A stretch of 64,000 nt of DNA from Pseudovibrio flavus (GCF_009711345.1 NZ_SMMA01000059.1:49733-113732); one strand, 5' to 3'; positions 40,732 to 49,955 are shown, counted from the stretch's first letter. The notes: generated by a model from the sequence alone, not told the origin. Numbers and translations: made by a program.

Positions 40732-42150
40732 TTACTCTGCTGCTTGAGCCAGGTTTTCGCCGGTGAAAGCTTCGCCAGTGCGGCTGTAGAAGTCGAAGAG
40801 GCTTGCCAGTGCGCAAGAAACCAGACGTGCGCGATCGTTGTCAGCGCGGGAAGTCAGGATAACAGGCACGCGTGCGCCAACTACGAGGCCAGCGGTTTCT
40901 GCATGTGCAAGGAAGGTAAGTTCCTTAACAACCATGTTACCAGCTTCGAGGTTAGGAACGACGAGAACTTCAGCCTGACCAGCAACAGGGGATTCGATAC
41001 CCTTGGTCTGAGCAGCTTCCATGTCGATCGCGTTGTCCATAGCCAGAGGACCGTCAACAATACCGCCCTTGATCTGACCACGGTCTGCCATTTTGGACAG
41101 AACTGCAGCGTCGATGGTGGAAGGAATTGCTGGGTTAACGGTTTCCAGAGCAGACATGATAGCTACTTTCGGTGGGTTAAGACCGATAGAGCGACCGATG
41201 TTGATGGAGTTCTGGGTGATGTCAACTTTGGTGTTCAGGTCCGGTGCAATGTTGATTGCAGCGTCGGAAACCAGAAGCGGAGTTGGGCGACCAGGAACGT
41301 CCATTACGAATACGTGGGAGATACGACGCTTAGTGCGCAGACCGCCTTCACGCTTTACAACGTGACGGAGCAGGTCGTCAGTGTGAAGGTGACCCTTCAT
41401 CACGGAGCGTACGCGGCCTTCGTGAACCAGAGCAACAGCGCGAGCAGCTGCTTCGTTCTCGGTAGGTACGTCGATCAGTTCGTATGCAGAGATGTCTGCG
41501 CCGATTTTTTCTGCAGTTGCCTGAATGCGCTTTGCAGGACCAACCAGGATTGGAACAATCAGGCCAGCCTGTGCAGCCAGAACCGCACCACCCAGAGAGT
41601 TTGCATCATCAGGGCAAACAACGGAGGTTGGGATAGCAGGAAGCTTAGCAGCCAGCTTTACCAACTTGTCGAAGTGCTGGTGGCGCTTCATCAGCAGGCC
41701 AGGCAGTTCTTCTGGGTCGTAGTTAATGGTTTCGGTTGGAGCCAGAACAGTCGCTTCACCTTCTGCAACCAGAGTGCCATCGGAAAGCTTCACGGAAGTT
41801 TCCAGACGGATCAGGTTTTCAGGGAGCTTTTCAACGACAGTTGCGGTTACGTCCAGAACCTGGTCAACACGAACTTTTTCGTGGAACTTCAGGTTCTGAC
41901 CACGGTAAACGCAGCCTGGGCCTGGAAGGAAGTTACCGACCAGAGCGGAAATCAGGGAAGCAACCCACATGAAAGGAGCGGAAGGGCCGTCTTTTGCAGC
42001 GATGCCTTCCCACTGGGTGTTAGGCAGGTGAAGCGGGTTCACATTGCCAGATGCGTGGGCATACACATAAAGGTCGTTCGCCGTACAGATACGGGAACGT
42101 GTCACGGTATCACCGACCTTGATCTGGTCGTAAGTCCTGTTGGTAGCCAT
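40732..42150 (-). CDS. MaoC hydratase-phosphate acyltransferase fusion protein
   Basis: 472 residues from the ATG at 42150 (AGAGG just upstream; a 41-codon extension is rejected). Residues 1-140 are a MaoC-like hot-dog domain (YVYAHASGNVNPLHLPN, LPGPGCVYRGQNLKF); residues 170-470 are a phosphate acetyl/butyryltransferase domain (CPDDANSLGGAVLAA, MKGHLHTDDLLRHV, AAINIAPDL, LVVPNLEAGNMVVKEL). The C-terminal domain swaps CoA for phosphate on an acyl group and feeds ackA, giving ATP. The hydratase fold may bind acyl-CoA or be catalytic. The Ptb-like character leaves acetyl- or butyryl-CoA as substrate open. Confidence 0.9.
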   Translation of the reverse strand: MATNRTYDQIKVGDTVTRSRICTANDLYVYAHASGNVNPLHLPNTQWEGIAAKDGPSAPFMWVASLISALVGNFLPGPGCVYRGQNLKFHEKVRVDQVLDVTATVVEKLPENLIRLETSVKLSDGTLVAEGEATVLAPTETINYDPEELPGLLMKRHQHFDKLVKLAAKLPAIPTSVVCPDDANSLGGAVLAAQAGLIVPILVGPAKRIQATAEKIGADISAYELIDVPTENEAAARAVALVHEGRVRSVMKGHLHTDDLLRHVVKREGGLRTKRRISHVFVMDVPGRPTPLLVSDAAINIAPDLNTKVDITQNSINIGRSIGLNPPKVAIMSALETVNPAIPSTIDAAVLSKMADRGQIKGGIVDGPLAMDNAIDMEAAQTKGIESPVAGQAEVLVVPNLEAGNMVVKELTFLAHAETAGLVVGARVPVILTSRADNDRARLVSCALASLFDFYSRTGEAFTGENLAQAAE

Positions 42151-42319
42151 TGGGGCCTCTTTTTGTGTGATGTGCTGTCTACAGTGACTGGTTCCGAAAT
42201 TTCCCCGTGCGCAGAGAAATATCAGTTTTGAATTCTTTCTTATCACCAGCAAACAGTACGCTAAGGTATTCAATTCGCCATGCTGGAGGGCTTATTGACC
42301 ATTTGCGCCTGTTCTGCAA

Positions 42320-42333
42320 TTGATCCTTGTCAG
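42320..42333. promoter_or_regulatory. FNR-like half-palindrome upstream of the phosphotransacylase-ackA operon
   Basis: TTGAT-CCTT-GTCAG matches eight of ten fixed positions of the FNR/Anr box (TTGAT-N4-ATCAA), 170 bases upstream of the start. It is suggestive only. The region 42151-42419 contains no gene. Confidence 0.3.
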
Positions 42334-42419
42334 TTTGTCAGCGTTTTCCAATCTATCAAGGCCAACTGCGAAAATATGACACAGCTGTATTTAGCACAAT
42401 ATTGTAACAGTGAGTTACC

Positions 42420-43013
42420 TTAACATTGTGGGTCAAACACAACAGTTGCTGACTGTCTTGGACGTAAAAAGTAAGTATCGCCCAATGTCAACTGGCCTAG
42501 TGACAAAGAATCCGAAAGAAATTGGGAAAAAATAGGACTGTAGATATATGAGGAATTAGCGATGATTATGCTTATTCCTTCTTCGGCAATACCTTCAGGC
42601 AGTGATATTCCAGCTGGAGCCTCACCTACAGTCCAAGGGCCTGAACCGCATGATCCTGACCCTTGAGCACTCTTGCTCCAGCTCCAGTCTACCTTTGGAT
42701 TCAAATCACTATCGTAGGTTATTTGACCTACCTCAAGGACGAGGCCATTATCGGTAAATGGCTCCATAATGAGTGTGACAACGTCCAGAATATTGCCCAT
42801 TTCGTTCGTGACATCGGCTTCACGGCCCACCAGATCTCCAATGGAGTTGGTGACCTGCGCCACTTTTCGGTCTTGAACCAGTACATTGGATAGTTCCACG
42901 CTACCCACAAATAAAAGCAGCAGAACGGGAGCGATCAGCCCGAACTCAACCGCAGCAACGCCGCTAACAGAACGGATATAGGCAGAAATCTTATTCGTTA
43001 GGCGTGCCAGCAT
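42420..43013 (-). CDS. TadE/TadG-like pseudopilin
   Basis: 197 residues. A basic N-terminus, then the pseudopilin helix GVAAVEFGLIAPVLLLLFVGSVEL (first 20: GVAAVEFGLIAPVLLLLFVG) with the conserved Glu five residues after Gly, then a soluble domain with a Cys pair near GSGSCGSG and a terminal FDPQC. TadE/F-type pseudopilins are cut by the prepilin peptidase and needed for Flp pilus assembly. It lies 20 bases after another TadE-like gene on the same strand, apart from the main cpa operon. Confidence 0.85.
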   Translation of the reverse strand: MLARLTNKISAYIRSVSGVAAVEFGLIAPVLLLLFVGSVELSNVLVQDRKVAQVTNSIGDLVGREADVTNEMGNILDVVTLIMEPFTDNGLVLEVGQITYDSDLNPKVDWSWSKSAQGSGSCGSGPWTVGEAPAGISLPEGIAEEGISIIIANSSYIYSPIFSQFLSDSLSLGQLTLGDTYFLRPRQSATVVFDPQC

Positions 43014-43033
43014 AACCGCTCTCCCCGCATACT

Positions 43034-43588
43034 CTAGAAAGGCTCGTTCTTGAAAACAGAGGTCGAGACCAGAAGGCGGTCACCGTCAGCGGTATCTTGA
43101 AACGCGTCACGGATCCAGTTGGAGATCATCGGCCATTCGTAAACAGCACGCACAACGACAATCTCGTTGCGAGCGCCGGTATTGAACTGGAAGCCGGTAT
43201 TCACTTCGCCCGTGGCGGGATCAATAACTGAAGTGGTTCCAGATGCTGCTTCGCTGAAGCTATCGAAGTTCAGCACTTCCACATGCAATCGTGAGGCGTC
43301 GCTGCAAATGACGCTGGTCATGTTCTCGCAGATTTTCTGCTTGAATGTGCCGGCATCCATTCCGCTGTTCTGCGCTTGTCCGGTACGAACCAGACGGGCG
43401 CTTTCATGGGTTGCATGATCAAGAATAGTACCGGCGAAGAATACCAAGCCGATTTCCAAAATCGCCATGATGAACATAAAGAATGGAATGCCAACCATGG
43501 CAAACTCGACCGCAGTAGCACCCCGCTGGTCACGCCACAACTCTCTTAATCGAACCGACACTGAGAATTTTCTGCAACTCGAATTCAT
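43034..43588 (-). CDS. tadE: TadE-like pseudopilin
   Basis: 184 residues: GATAVEFAMVGIPFFMFIMA (prepilin-like site Gly-x4-Glu and hydrophobic helix at about 22-48) followed by a periplasmic domain with HESARLVRTGQAQ, common in TadE, and Cys residues in KQKICENMTSVICS. The likely role is minor pseudopilin in Flp pilus assembly. It forms a three-gene unit with the CpaC N-terminal-like protein upstream (22 bases) and a second TadE-like gene downstream. Confidence 0.87.
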   Translation of the reverse strand: MNSSCRKFSVSVRLRELWRDQRGATAVEFAMVGIPFFMFIMAILEIGLVFFAGTILDHATHESARLVRTGQAQNSGMDAGTFKQKICENMTSVICSDASRLHVEVLNFDSFSEAASGTTSVIDPATGEVNTGFQFNTGARNEIVVVRAVYEWPMISNWIRDAFQDTADGDRLLVSTSVFKNEPF

Positions 43589-43610
43589 AGCAAGCCCGCC
43601 GCGCTAGATA

Positions 43611-44099
43611 TTACTCCGGTAGAATTGAGGAAGCTGCCACTTCACCCGAAGATGCCAGAGAATTTCGGTCACTGACCTGACTGCCCGTATTGGAGAAGAA
43701 GTCTTTATCATCACCGATGCGAACTGTGTTTTCACAATCGGGGTTACAGGTGTAGGTCTGGCGCTCTGCCGACTTATAAAGACTGACCAGATTTTCCGTG
43801 TCAGCACGAACCACAAGCGTTTCGTCGACAATAGGCTCGGCGTCCTGATTGAGGATGATGAGATTGGTACGCCCAAAGGACTTGCCGGTCACAACCACGG
43901 TTGTGCGGTCATGCATAATAGCATCGGCAATGGATGGGTTACCGACAATCACAGTGTAGGCTGGCTCATCAATGCGGAAGACTTTCGCCTGATCAGCAAT
44001 CACGTCAATCTCACCGGCCTGCGCGATGCCGATCAAAGATGCAGCCGCTCCGAGTGCCGCACAGGTTATAGCGCTTGCGCGACGTACCCAGTTCACCAT
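43611..44099 (-). CDS. Stand-alone CpaC N-terminal-domain-like pilus protein
   Basis: 162 residues. A signal peptide (ITCAALGAAASLIGIAQAGE, cleavage after AQA) precedes a domain matching the N-terminal pilus-formation region of CpaC/RcpA secretins: AYTVIVGNPSIADAIMHDRT, VVVTGKSFGRTNLIILNQ. No secretin beta-barrel part follows; the protein ends in a Ser-rich tail with a Cys pair (CNPDCE). It may cap or guide the secretin in the periplasm. Full CpaC is encoded at 53480-54916, so this is a separate gene, not its fragment. Confidence 0.83.
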   Translation of the reverse strand: MVNWVRRASAITCAALGAAASLIGIAQAGEIDVIADQAKVFRIDEPAYTVIVGNPSIADAIMHDRTTVVVTGKSFGRTNLIILNQDAEPIVDETLVVRADTENLVSLYKSAERQTYTCNPDCENTVRIGDDKDFFSNTGSQVSDRNSLASSGEVAASSILPE

Positions 44100-44212
44100 G
44101 GTCCACCTCTAGGGATTTATACTCCCCATCATTCTGGTGGCATTTAATGAACGAAGCCCTAATAAATTGTATTGGGGTTCATCGCCTTACTTTAAATAGC
44201 AGCGATTTGGCG

Positions 44213-45088
44213 CTAGGCGCTGACAAGTCGGCGGACAGAAGTCAGTTCCCCGAACTCATTTTTGGCAATGCGCGCAAGGGCATCACGTAGCGGCTCATAG
44301 GCAACGCTCATGGTAAAGCCATTTGCGTGGAGAAGTGTATCAGGGTCACTCATAATGCCGACATGACCACGCCAGAAGAGTAAATCCCCTCTCTGGAGCG
44401 CAAGATTCTCAATATCGAAGGGAATCGCTGTCCCTGCCCCAGCTTCTTGCATGTCCGCATCACGAGGTAGGCTGAAGCCACCAGTTTGGGCCGATAGCTG
44501 GACTAAGCCCGAGCAATCCGTGCCAACCGTAGAGCGACCACCCCAGAGATAAGGTGTGCCAACCATGCTCTCTGCAACGCTCACCCAATCCTCGACTTTA
44601 TGATCGAGACCAACCAGATGGCGGCTTACGACCCAGCTTCCATCCGATAGTTTGGAGTATTCCAGACCGCGTGTTTCGGCCTGATCTACGACCTGCACCA
44701 TGCTTCCCATGGACAGCATCCCCACGGGCGGGCGTTTTAATTCTGCTTCAGGATAGCGATAGGTGCGCAGCGCCAGAACGCGGTGGGTAGCGTTGATTGC
44801 AGTTCCCAGCGAAGAAGATGGCAGCCAGCCAACATAGCTGTCTGTTAGGCTTTGCGCCCATGACCTGCCATCAGAAGTTTCTTCAAAGACCCGCAGCGTT
44901 TCGCCGTAGAGCACTTCTGTATCGATGCCAGAATCCAAAGACGGCTTGGCTCTCAATGGCTCCTTATCGGTCACCAGAGATTTGAGCGTTCCTTCAACAT
45001 ATGATGAGGCCTCAAAGCGCCCCCTATACTCATCTGCAGCCAACTCAGGACGAACAGGGTGTAAGCGGCGGTCAAAAGTCTCTGTCAT
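44213..45088 (-). CDS. NlpC/P60 (C40) cysteine peptidase with SH3-like domains
   Basis: 291 residues. Two SH3b-like regions occupy about 30-165 (DSGIDTEVLYGETLRVFEE, LSDGSWVVSRHLVG), and the NlpC/P60 domain follows with catalytic Cys in TPYLWGGRSTVGTDCSGLVQ and His in GHVGIM, then HANG. No signal peptide, so it probably cleaves imported murein peptides (gamma-D-Glu-dipeptide bond) in the cytoplasm, fitting its neighbours leucyl aminopeptidase and a MarR regulator on the same strand. The ATG at 45088 is preferred over one six codons upstream. Confidence 0.88.
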   Translation of the reverse strand: MTETFDRRLHPVRPELAADEYRGRFEASSYVEGTLKSLVTDKEPLRAKPSLDSGIDTEVLYGETLRVFEETSDGRSWAQSLTDSYVGWLPSSSLGTAINATHRVLALRTYRYPEAELKRPPVGMLSMGSMVQVVDQAETRGLEYSKLSDGSWVVSRHLVGLDHKVEDWVSVAESMVGTPYLWGGRSTVGTDCSGLVQLSAQTGGFSLPRDADMQEAGAGTAIPFDIENLALQRGDLLFWRGHVGIMSDPDTLLHANGFTMSVAYEPLRDALARIAKNEFGELTSVRRLVSA

Positions 45089-45118
45089 GATAGGCCCACT
45101 CAACAAGAGAATATGGAA

Positions 45119-45469
45119 TCAGCGCGGAAGCTCTGCGGCCTTCTCAGTTACCACATCGCCCAGTTTTTCCAAAAACAGGGCACCTTCCAAGGTACGGGTA
45201 ATGATCACGTTGCGGCGGTCAGCTTCATCGCGGCGACGTGACAGCAGCTTTTGAGAACCCAGAGTATCCAGCGCTCGTGTAATGGCAGGCTTGGTCACGC
45301 CCAGCTTTTCAGCAAGGCCGCGCACGGTATGCGGCGGTGGCTCAAGATATACGCTCAACAAGATCGTCAGCTGGCGAGCAGACAAGTCCTGATCTTCACC
45401 GCGAACCAACGTCAGTGTTACATCGTGCCAAAGTTTGAGTGCCTGTGCCGGTCGAATGTCAACTGGCAT
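45119..45469 (-). CDS. MarR-family transcriptional regulator
   Basis: 116 residues: winged helix-turn-helix with SARQLTILLSVYLEPPPHTV, GLAEKLGVTKPAITRALDTL (recognition helix) and the wing SRRRDEADRRNVIITRT containing the DxRR family motif. It sits between a leucyl aminopeptidase gene (107 bases upstream) and the NlpC/P60 gene (31 bases downstream), probably one transcript, and may control them. The N-terminal dimer helix is short. Ligand unknown. Confidence 0.88.
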   Translation of the reverse strand: MPVDIRPAQALKLWHDVTLTLVRGEDQDLSARQLTILLSVYLEPPPHTVRGLAEKLGVTKPAITRALDTLGSQKLLSRRRDEADRRNVIITRTLEGALFLEKLGDVVTEKAAELPR

Positions 45470-45575
45470 GATCTGAATATCCCAAGTCCCTGTTCCAAAA
45501 GCAGGCTAGTAGAAATTAATTTCCGTTCAGTTAGTGGAATGACCGCCTTCCATACAGGAAGGCGACCCAAATTGC

Positions 45576-46958
45576 TTAGCCGTATTTTGTTTTCAACAGG
45601 TCAAATAGGGCGCGGGCAGCCTGACATTCGCCGCCCTGTACGCGGATATCCTTTTCAATCGGTGTCCAGCCGTAGATGTCGAAATGCGCCCAGCTCTGTG
45701 CGTTTTCAACGAAGGATTGCAAGAACAGAGCCGCAGTCATAGAGCCTGCAAAGCCTGCGCCGCTGGTGTTTACGTTGGCAATGTCCGCGATCTTGGAAGT
45801 GATGTACTTGCGGTACGGCTTCCAGAGCGGCAGACGCCAAAGCGGGTCAAACACAGCTTCTGCATGGATTGCAATGTTTTCTGCCAGCTCTTCGTCATCA
45901 GTGTAGAACGGAGGCAGGTCCGGCCCCAGAGCCACACGCGCAGCACCGGTGAGCGTTGCAAGATCGAGCAGCATTTCCGGCGCTTCTTCGTCAGCCAATG
46001 CAAGCGCATCGGCCAGTACGAGACGGCCTTCTGCATCTGTATTGCCGATCTCAACCGACAGACCCTTGCGGCTGGTGAACACATCGGACGGACGGAAAGA
46101 AGTCCCCGACACTGCATTCTCAACAGCAGGAACAATAACGCGCAGACGAATTGGAAGCTGGGCCTCCATGATCATCGCAGCAAGACCGAGCACGTTGGCA
46201 GCACCGCCCATATCTTTCTTCATCAGCAGCATGCCGGAGGCTGGTTTGATATCCAGACCACCTGTATCGAACACAACGCCCTTACCGACCAAAGTCACTT
46301 TCGGCGCGTTTTCATCACCCCAACGAGCATCAATCAAACGAGGCGCACGGGCACTACCCTTACCAACCGCATGGACGAGTGGGAATTCGCGTTCAAGGTC
46401 CTCACCAAGGGTGATGGAAACGGAACCTTCGAACATATCAAAGAGTGCCTGCGCTGCCTGAGCAAGCTCTGCAGGGCCCATATCGTTTGCAGGCGTATTG
46501 ATGAGATCACGGGCAAGCTGAGCGCCGCCAATTACCGGAGAAAGGTCCGCCAGAGCAACAGCTTCTGACAACATCAGCTTAGCGTTAGCTGGCTTGGCTT
46601 TGGCGTAGCGATCGAAACGATAAGACGCCAGCGCAAATCCAAGCGCGAAGCCTGCTTCGTCTTCACAGCCATTTACAAGTGCATAAACACCTTCCGGTGC
46701 ACCGCGAGAAAGCGCAGCACCTGCCTGCATCGCAGTACCTTCGCTGTCTCCAAGGCCTGCTAGCACCAACTCAACAGAGCCGTCTGCCGATGGAACAACC
46801 AGAACGGAATCAGAGGTGCCCTTGAAGCCACTGAGCTTCGCCCAGCCCGCCGCTTTCGGCCCCAGCCCTTCGGCTGTTTCAGCGAAAGTCTGCGTAGTTA
46901 CAGCGTAAACGGGAACAGGTTTCAGCGCCGCATCAAACGGTACAAGGGAAGTCAGCAC
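45576..46958 (-). CDS. Leucyl aminopeptidase family protein (M17)
   Basis: 460 residues. The start is a GTG at 46958, with AGGAG 7 bases upstream. The catalytic C-terminal domain has the two-metal motifs: GKGVVFDTGGLDIKPASGM (Lys and Asp ligands), KKDMGGAANVLG and NTDAEGRLVLADAL with the active-site Arg. The N-terminal domain is less conserved. It removes N-terminal residues from peptides; with the neighbouring NlpC/P60 enzyme it may finish breakdown of murein peptides. First gene of the block peptidase-marR-NlpC. Confidence 0.93.
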   Translation of the reverse strand: MLTSLVPFDAALKPVPVYAVTTQTFAETAEGLGPKAAGWAKLSGFKGTSDSVLVVPSADGSVELVLAGLGDSEGTAMQAGAALSRGAPEGVYALVNGCEDEAGFALGFALASYRFDRYAKAKPANAKLMLSEAVALADLSPVIGGAQLARDLINTPANDMGPAELAQAAQALFDMFEGSVSITLGEDLEREFPLVHAVGKGSARAPRLIDARWGDENAPKVTLVGKGVVFDTGGLDIKPASGMLLMKKDMGGAANVLGLAAMIMEAQLPIRLRVIVPAVENAVSGTSFRPSDVFTSRKGLSVEIGNTDAEGRLVLADALALADEEAPEMLLDLATLTGAARVALGPDLPPFYTDDEELAENIAIHAEAVFDPLWRLPLWKPYRKYITSKIADIANVNTSGAGFAGSMTAALFLQSFVENAQSWAHFDIYGWTPIEKDIRVQGGECQAARALFDLLKTKYG

Positions 46959-47091
46959 TTAAAGTCTCCTAGTGCATGAGGGCTGCATGAGCCTAGGGCA
47001 TGAAATTTGGTCAAAGCACACTACTTGCACGGCCCCAAGCACGCAAGCAAAGAGCACTATCAAGGCGACAGCATCAACGATCATCGTCATT

Positions 47092-47114
47092 ATTAACCAC
47101 CTATTAGGGTTAAT
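47092..47114. repeat. Inverted repeat ATTAACC / GGTTAAT upstream of tadD
   Basis: ATTAACC (47092-47098) and GGTTAAT (47108-47114) with a third GATTAACC at 47123-47130, 60-100 bases before the tadD start. TTAACC is a CtrA half-site word, but the spacing is not TTAA-N7-TTAA. The rest of the 230-base gap shows no gene. Confidence 0.35.
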
Positions 47115-47188
47115 ACTTCATTGATTAACCTGTCATTATTGCAGTGGAATAAATTCGCATTCCGGCTCACGGGGGAGAGCGAGCAACT

Positions 47189-47938
47189 ATGAAAATGCGC
47201 AGGTACCAAAGATTCTCCAGAGGACCACTTGTCGGTGTTCTCTTAAGCTCACTCGCACTGGCGGGCTGTGTTTCAAGCGGGAAGCCGACAACTACAGGCC
47301 TCAACAAGAGCTATGAGCCGGGCTCTCCGCACCTGAGCCGCGCTTTGGCTTCATGGAGCAAATCCTACGCGAATGATCCAAGCAACAAAACCGCGGTGCT
47401 TAACTACGCTGCCGCGCTGCGGATGAACGATCAAGGCGAGCAGGCCGAAGCCATTTTGCGGCGCGCGATGATTGACATGCGCGGCGACACACAAATCGCA
47501 GCAGCCTACGGTAAGGTTTTGGCAGAGAACGGGAAATTGCAGGAAGCGCTCGGCGTTCTTGATGCCGCAATCGATCCGAAGAAACCTGAGTGGCGAATGA
47601 TGTCCGCGAAGGCTGCTATTCTCGATCAGTTGGGCCGCACACAAGAGGCGCGGCGGCTGTATCAACTAGCGTTGAAACAAGCGCCGGGTGAGCCAACCAT
47701 TCTCAATAATCTTGGCATGTCCTACCTCTTGGCAGGCGAATTAAAGATGGCCGAGGAAACCCTTCGTCTGGCTCTGCGCTCCCCGCAAGCCAACAGCCGC
47801 GTAAGGCAGAACCTTGCCCTCACGCTTGGATTGCAAGGGCGCTACGAAGAAGCGCTTCAGATTGCGGAAGCGGAAATGGATCCGGTTCAGGCAAGGGCGA
47901 ATGTCGCCTACCTCAAACGAATGCTCTCCAAAACCTAA
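47189..47938 (+). CDS. tadD: TadD, TPR lipoprotein of the Flp pilus system
   Basis: 249 residues. A lipoprotein signal with lipobox LAGC (Cys27 region) leads to five or so tetratricopeptide repeats (SKSYANDPSNKTAVLNYAAA, APGEPTILNNLGMSYLLAGE, RVRQNLALTLGLQGRYEEA). TadD-type pilotins support assembly of the outer-membrane secretin CpaC. GGGGGAG lies before the ATG. It is transcribed toward tadC and the two genes end 7 bases apart, the common arrangement where tadD is split from the operon strand. Confidence 0.88.
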   Translation: MKMRRYQRFSRGPLVGVLLSSLALAGCVSSGKPTTTGLNKSYEPGSPHLSRALASWSKSYANDPSNKTAVLNYAAALRMNDQGEQAEAILRRAMIDMRGDTQIAAAYGKVLAENGKLQEALGVLDAAIDPKKPEWRMMSAKAAILDQLGRTQEARRLYQLALKQAPGEPTILNNLGMSYLLAGELKMAEETLRLALRSPQANSRVRQNLALTLGLQGRYEEALQIAEAEMDPVQARANVAYLKRMLSKT

Positions 47939-47945
47939 AAAAGCT

Positions 47946-48923
47946 TTACAGCGACATAACCTGCATGATCGTGGGGCCGATGATAACTGCCATGAGAACA
48001 GGCAGGAAAAACACGATCATCGGCACTGTAAGTTTTGGAGGCAGGGACGCCGCCTTTTTCTCAGCCGCTTGCATTCGTTGCAGGCGGTTTTCATCTGCCA
48101 TAACGCGTAGCGCATAGCCAAGCGGCGTACCGTAACGCTCCGCCTGAATGAGTGCGAGCGAAACGTTCTTCACGCCATCAAGACCCGTTCTGTCAGCAAG
48201 GTTTTGATAGGCCAGTTTGCGGTCTTCAAGGTAGGAGAGTTCAGCGTTTGCCAATACCAACTCCTCGGCAAGTTCCGCCGACTGTAGACCAATCTCTTCA
48301 GCAACCTTTTTAAAGGCCGCCTCAATCGACATTCCCGCTTCCACACAGATCAGCATCAAGTCCAGTGCATCAGGCCAAGCTTTGCGAATGGAATCCTGCC
48401 GATTTTGAATCTTGTTCGAGATGTAGATGTTTGGCCCGTAAAAACCGATTGCAGTTACAAAGAGCGGTATGAGTAGCCTGACACTTCCTGGCAGCATCTC
48501 CTTTAAAACAATGAAGGAGTAAAACGATGCAATGACTAGCAAAATTATGGGCGCGACGATACGCATAAAGAGAAATGTATATAGCGGACCAGTGCCACGG
48601 AAACCCGCTTGCCTTAGGGTCTCAATGGTCTTCTCGTCAGACAGCAAAGAGCGCAGATTGTATTTTTCGACAAACGCCTTGATGTTCTCTTTGGGCTGCA
48701 TGCGAATGTTTACACGGTCGCTTTCTTTTTGCAGCGCCAGGCGGGAACGTTCGCGGGCGCGGATTTGATCGCGCTCCAATGCAGCTGCCTTCATTCTGGT
48801 CTTGATCTTATCGCGCTCCAGAAATGGCTGCACCAGAGTGTAAATCGTGCCCGTGACAGCGACCATAGTAAGGACTGCGATAATTGCTTCTTGAGAAAAA
48901 AGAGACGCCAAACTGTTGAACAT
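47946..48923 (-). CDS. tadC: Type II/IV secretion inner-membrane platform protein TadC
   Basis: 325 residues with the T2SSF domain: KAWPDALDLMLICVEAGMSI and GTPLGYALRVMADENRLQRM, plus N-terminal, central and C-terminal helices (VPMIVFFLPVLMAVIIGPTI). The charged segment at 30-75 precedes the core. Forms the inner-membrane platform with TadB on which Flp subunits are assembled by the CpaF ATPase. It is last in the cpa operon, 9 bases after tadB. Confidence 0.94.
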   Translation of the reverse strand: MFNSLASLFSQEAIIAVLTMVAVTGTIYTLVQPFLERDKIKTRMKAAALERDQIRARERSRLALQKESDRVNIRMQPKENIKAFVEKYNLRSLLSDEKTIETLRQAGFRGTGPLYTFLFMRIVAPIILLVIASFYSFIVLKEMLPGSVRLLIPLFVTAIGFYGPNIYISNKIQNRQDSIRKAWPDALDLMLICVEAGMSIEAAFKKVAEEIGLQSAELAEELVLANAELSYLEDRKLAYQNLADRTGLDGVKNVSLALIQAERYGTPLGYALRVMADENRLQRMQAAEKKAASLPPKLTVPMIVFFLPVLMAVIIGPTIMQVMSL

Positions 48924-48932
48924 AGAAGCTCC

Positions 48933-49955
48933 CTAGATCTCGAAGTTGATCATTCCGCGCATGATCATAACGCCGATAAACATCCAGACTGCGCTAACAC
49001 CCAGAATGATATTGCCCGTCGTCTCTGTGAAAAGCAGCATCATGTATTCTGGGTTCAACAAATAAACGAGTAGGCCAACAATCACTGGAAGTGAGCCGAT
49101 AATCGCGGCTGATGATTTCGCTTCAGAACTCACCGCTTTGATCTTGCCCTTCATCGCTTTTCTGTCTCTGAGAACCTTAGAGAGGTTACCTAATGCCTCA
49201 GACAACGAGCCGCCAGACTGTGATTGGATTGCCACCACGATCGAAAAGAAATTGACCTCCGGCAGCGGTATCCGACTGGCCAAATTCTGGGCAGCTTCCG
49301 AAATATGAATGCCCAACCCTTGCGCCTCGCTCATGCGGAAAAACTCACTTGCAACAGGCTCTTTAGCTTCCGAGGCAATAATTCTAATGCAGTCATTTAG
49401 CGGCAAACCGGCCTTCACGCCGCGCACAATCACATCAACAGCGTTTGGAAATTCTTCCAAGAACGCAGCAAGACGCTTCTTTCTCCTATGTGATACGAAG
49501 ACACGCGGCGCGCCAAATCCGCCGACAAACAACGCGCCAATCTTGATGATCAAATGCTGACCGGTGAAATGAGCGACTAGGAAAAAGACCACCGCAACCA
49601 GCGCACTTACGGCGTAGAACTTCTGCTTCGACCACCCCAGACCTGCTTGGCTCATCCAGTCCGAGTATGCTGGCTTAGTGCTTTTCTTACGGCGGGCTTC
49701 CTGCTTTTCTTCAAGAGCTTTGAGCTGGTTCTGAACCGTCTTTCTGCGAGCATCTCCATCAGCTCGATGGGAAGTCTCATGCTTGACGGTATTGTGCCCG
49801 CTCATGACACTTCCCAAGCGCTTGTCATGGTTCTTGTCTGTATTCAGGCGCGGGTAAAGGACAGCATAAAGCAGGCCGCCAACGCTAAACATGGCAAGCA
49901 CTGCTATAACGATGGCAACAGTTGCTGGAGATAAATTTGCAAGAGCATCAAGCAT
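48933..49955 (-). CDS. tadB: Type II/IV secretion inner-membrane platform protein TadB
   Basis: About 340 residues from the ATG at 49955, chosen for GGGGAGG 6 bases upstream; this start overlaps the cpaF end by 8 bases. One N-terminal helix (VAIVIAVLAMFSVGGLLYAV), a basic linker, then the T2SSF domain (EFPNAVDVIVRGVKAGLPL, VAIQSQSGGSLSEALGNLS) and two C-terminal helices. Partner of TadC in the inner-membrane platform of the pilus machine. Confidence 0.94.
   Translation of the reverse strand: MLDALANLSPATVAIVIAVLAMFSVGGLLYAVLYPRLNTDKNHDKRLGSVMSGHNTVKHETSHRADGDARRKTVQNQLKALEEKQEARRKKSTKPAYSDWMSQAGLGWSKQKFYAVSALVAVVFFLVAHFTGQHLIIKIGALFVGGFGAPRVFVSHRRKKRLAAFLEEFPNAVDVIVRGVKAGLPLNDCIRIIASEAKEPVASEFFRMSEAQGLGIHISEAAQNLASRIPLPEVNFFSIVVAIQSQSGGSLSEALGNLSKVLRDRKAMKGKIKAVSSEAKSSAAIIGSLPVIVGLLVYLLNPEYMMLLFTETTGNIILGVSAVWMFIGVMIMRGMINFEI

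Noticed and set aside
39931-42231. A 766-codon open frame on the plus strand across ackA and the MaoC-phosphotransacylase gene
   Set aside because: It is antisense to two genes with full family motifs and arises from their strong codon bias; the translation has no recognisable domain.
47092-47130. CtrA binding site before tadD
   Set aside because: TTAACC words are present but none is spaced TTAA-N7-TTAA.
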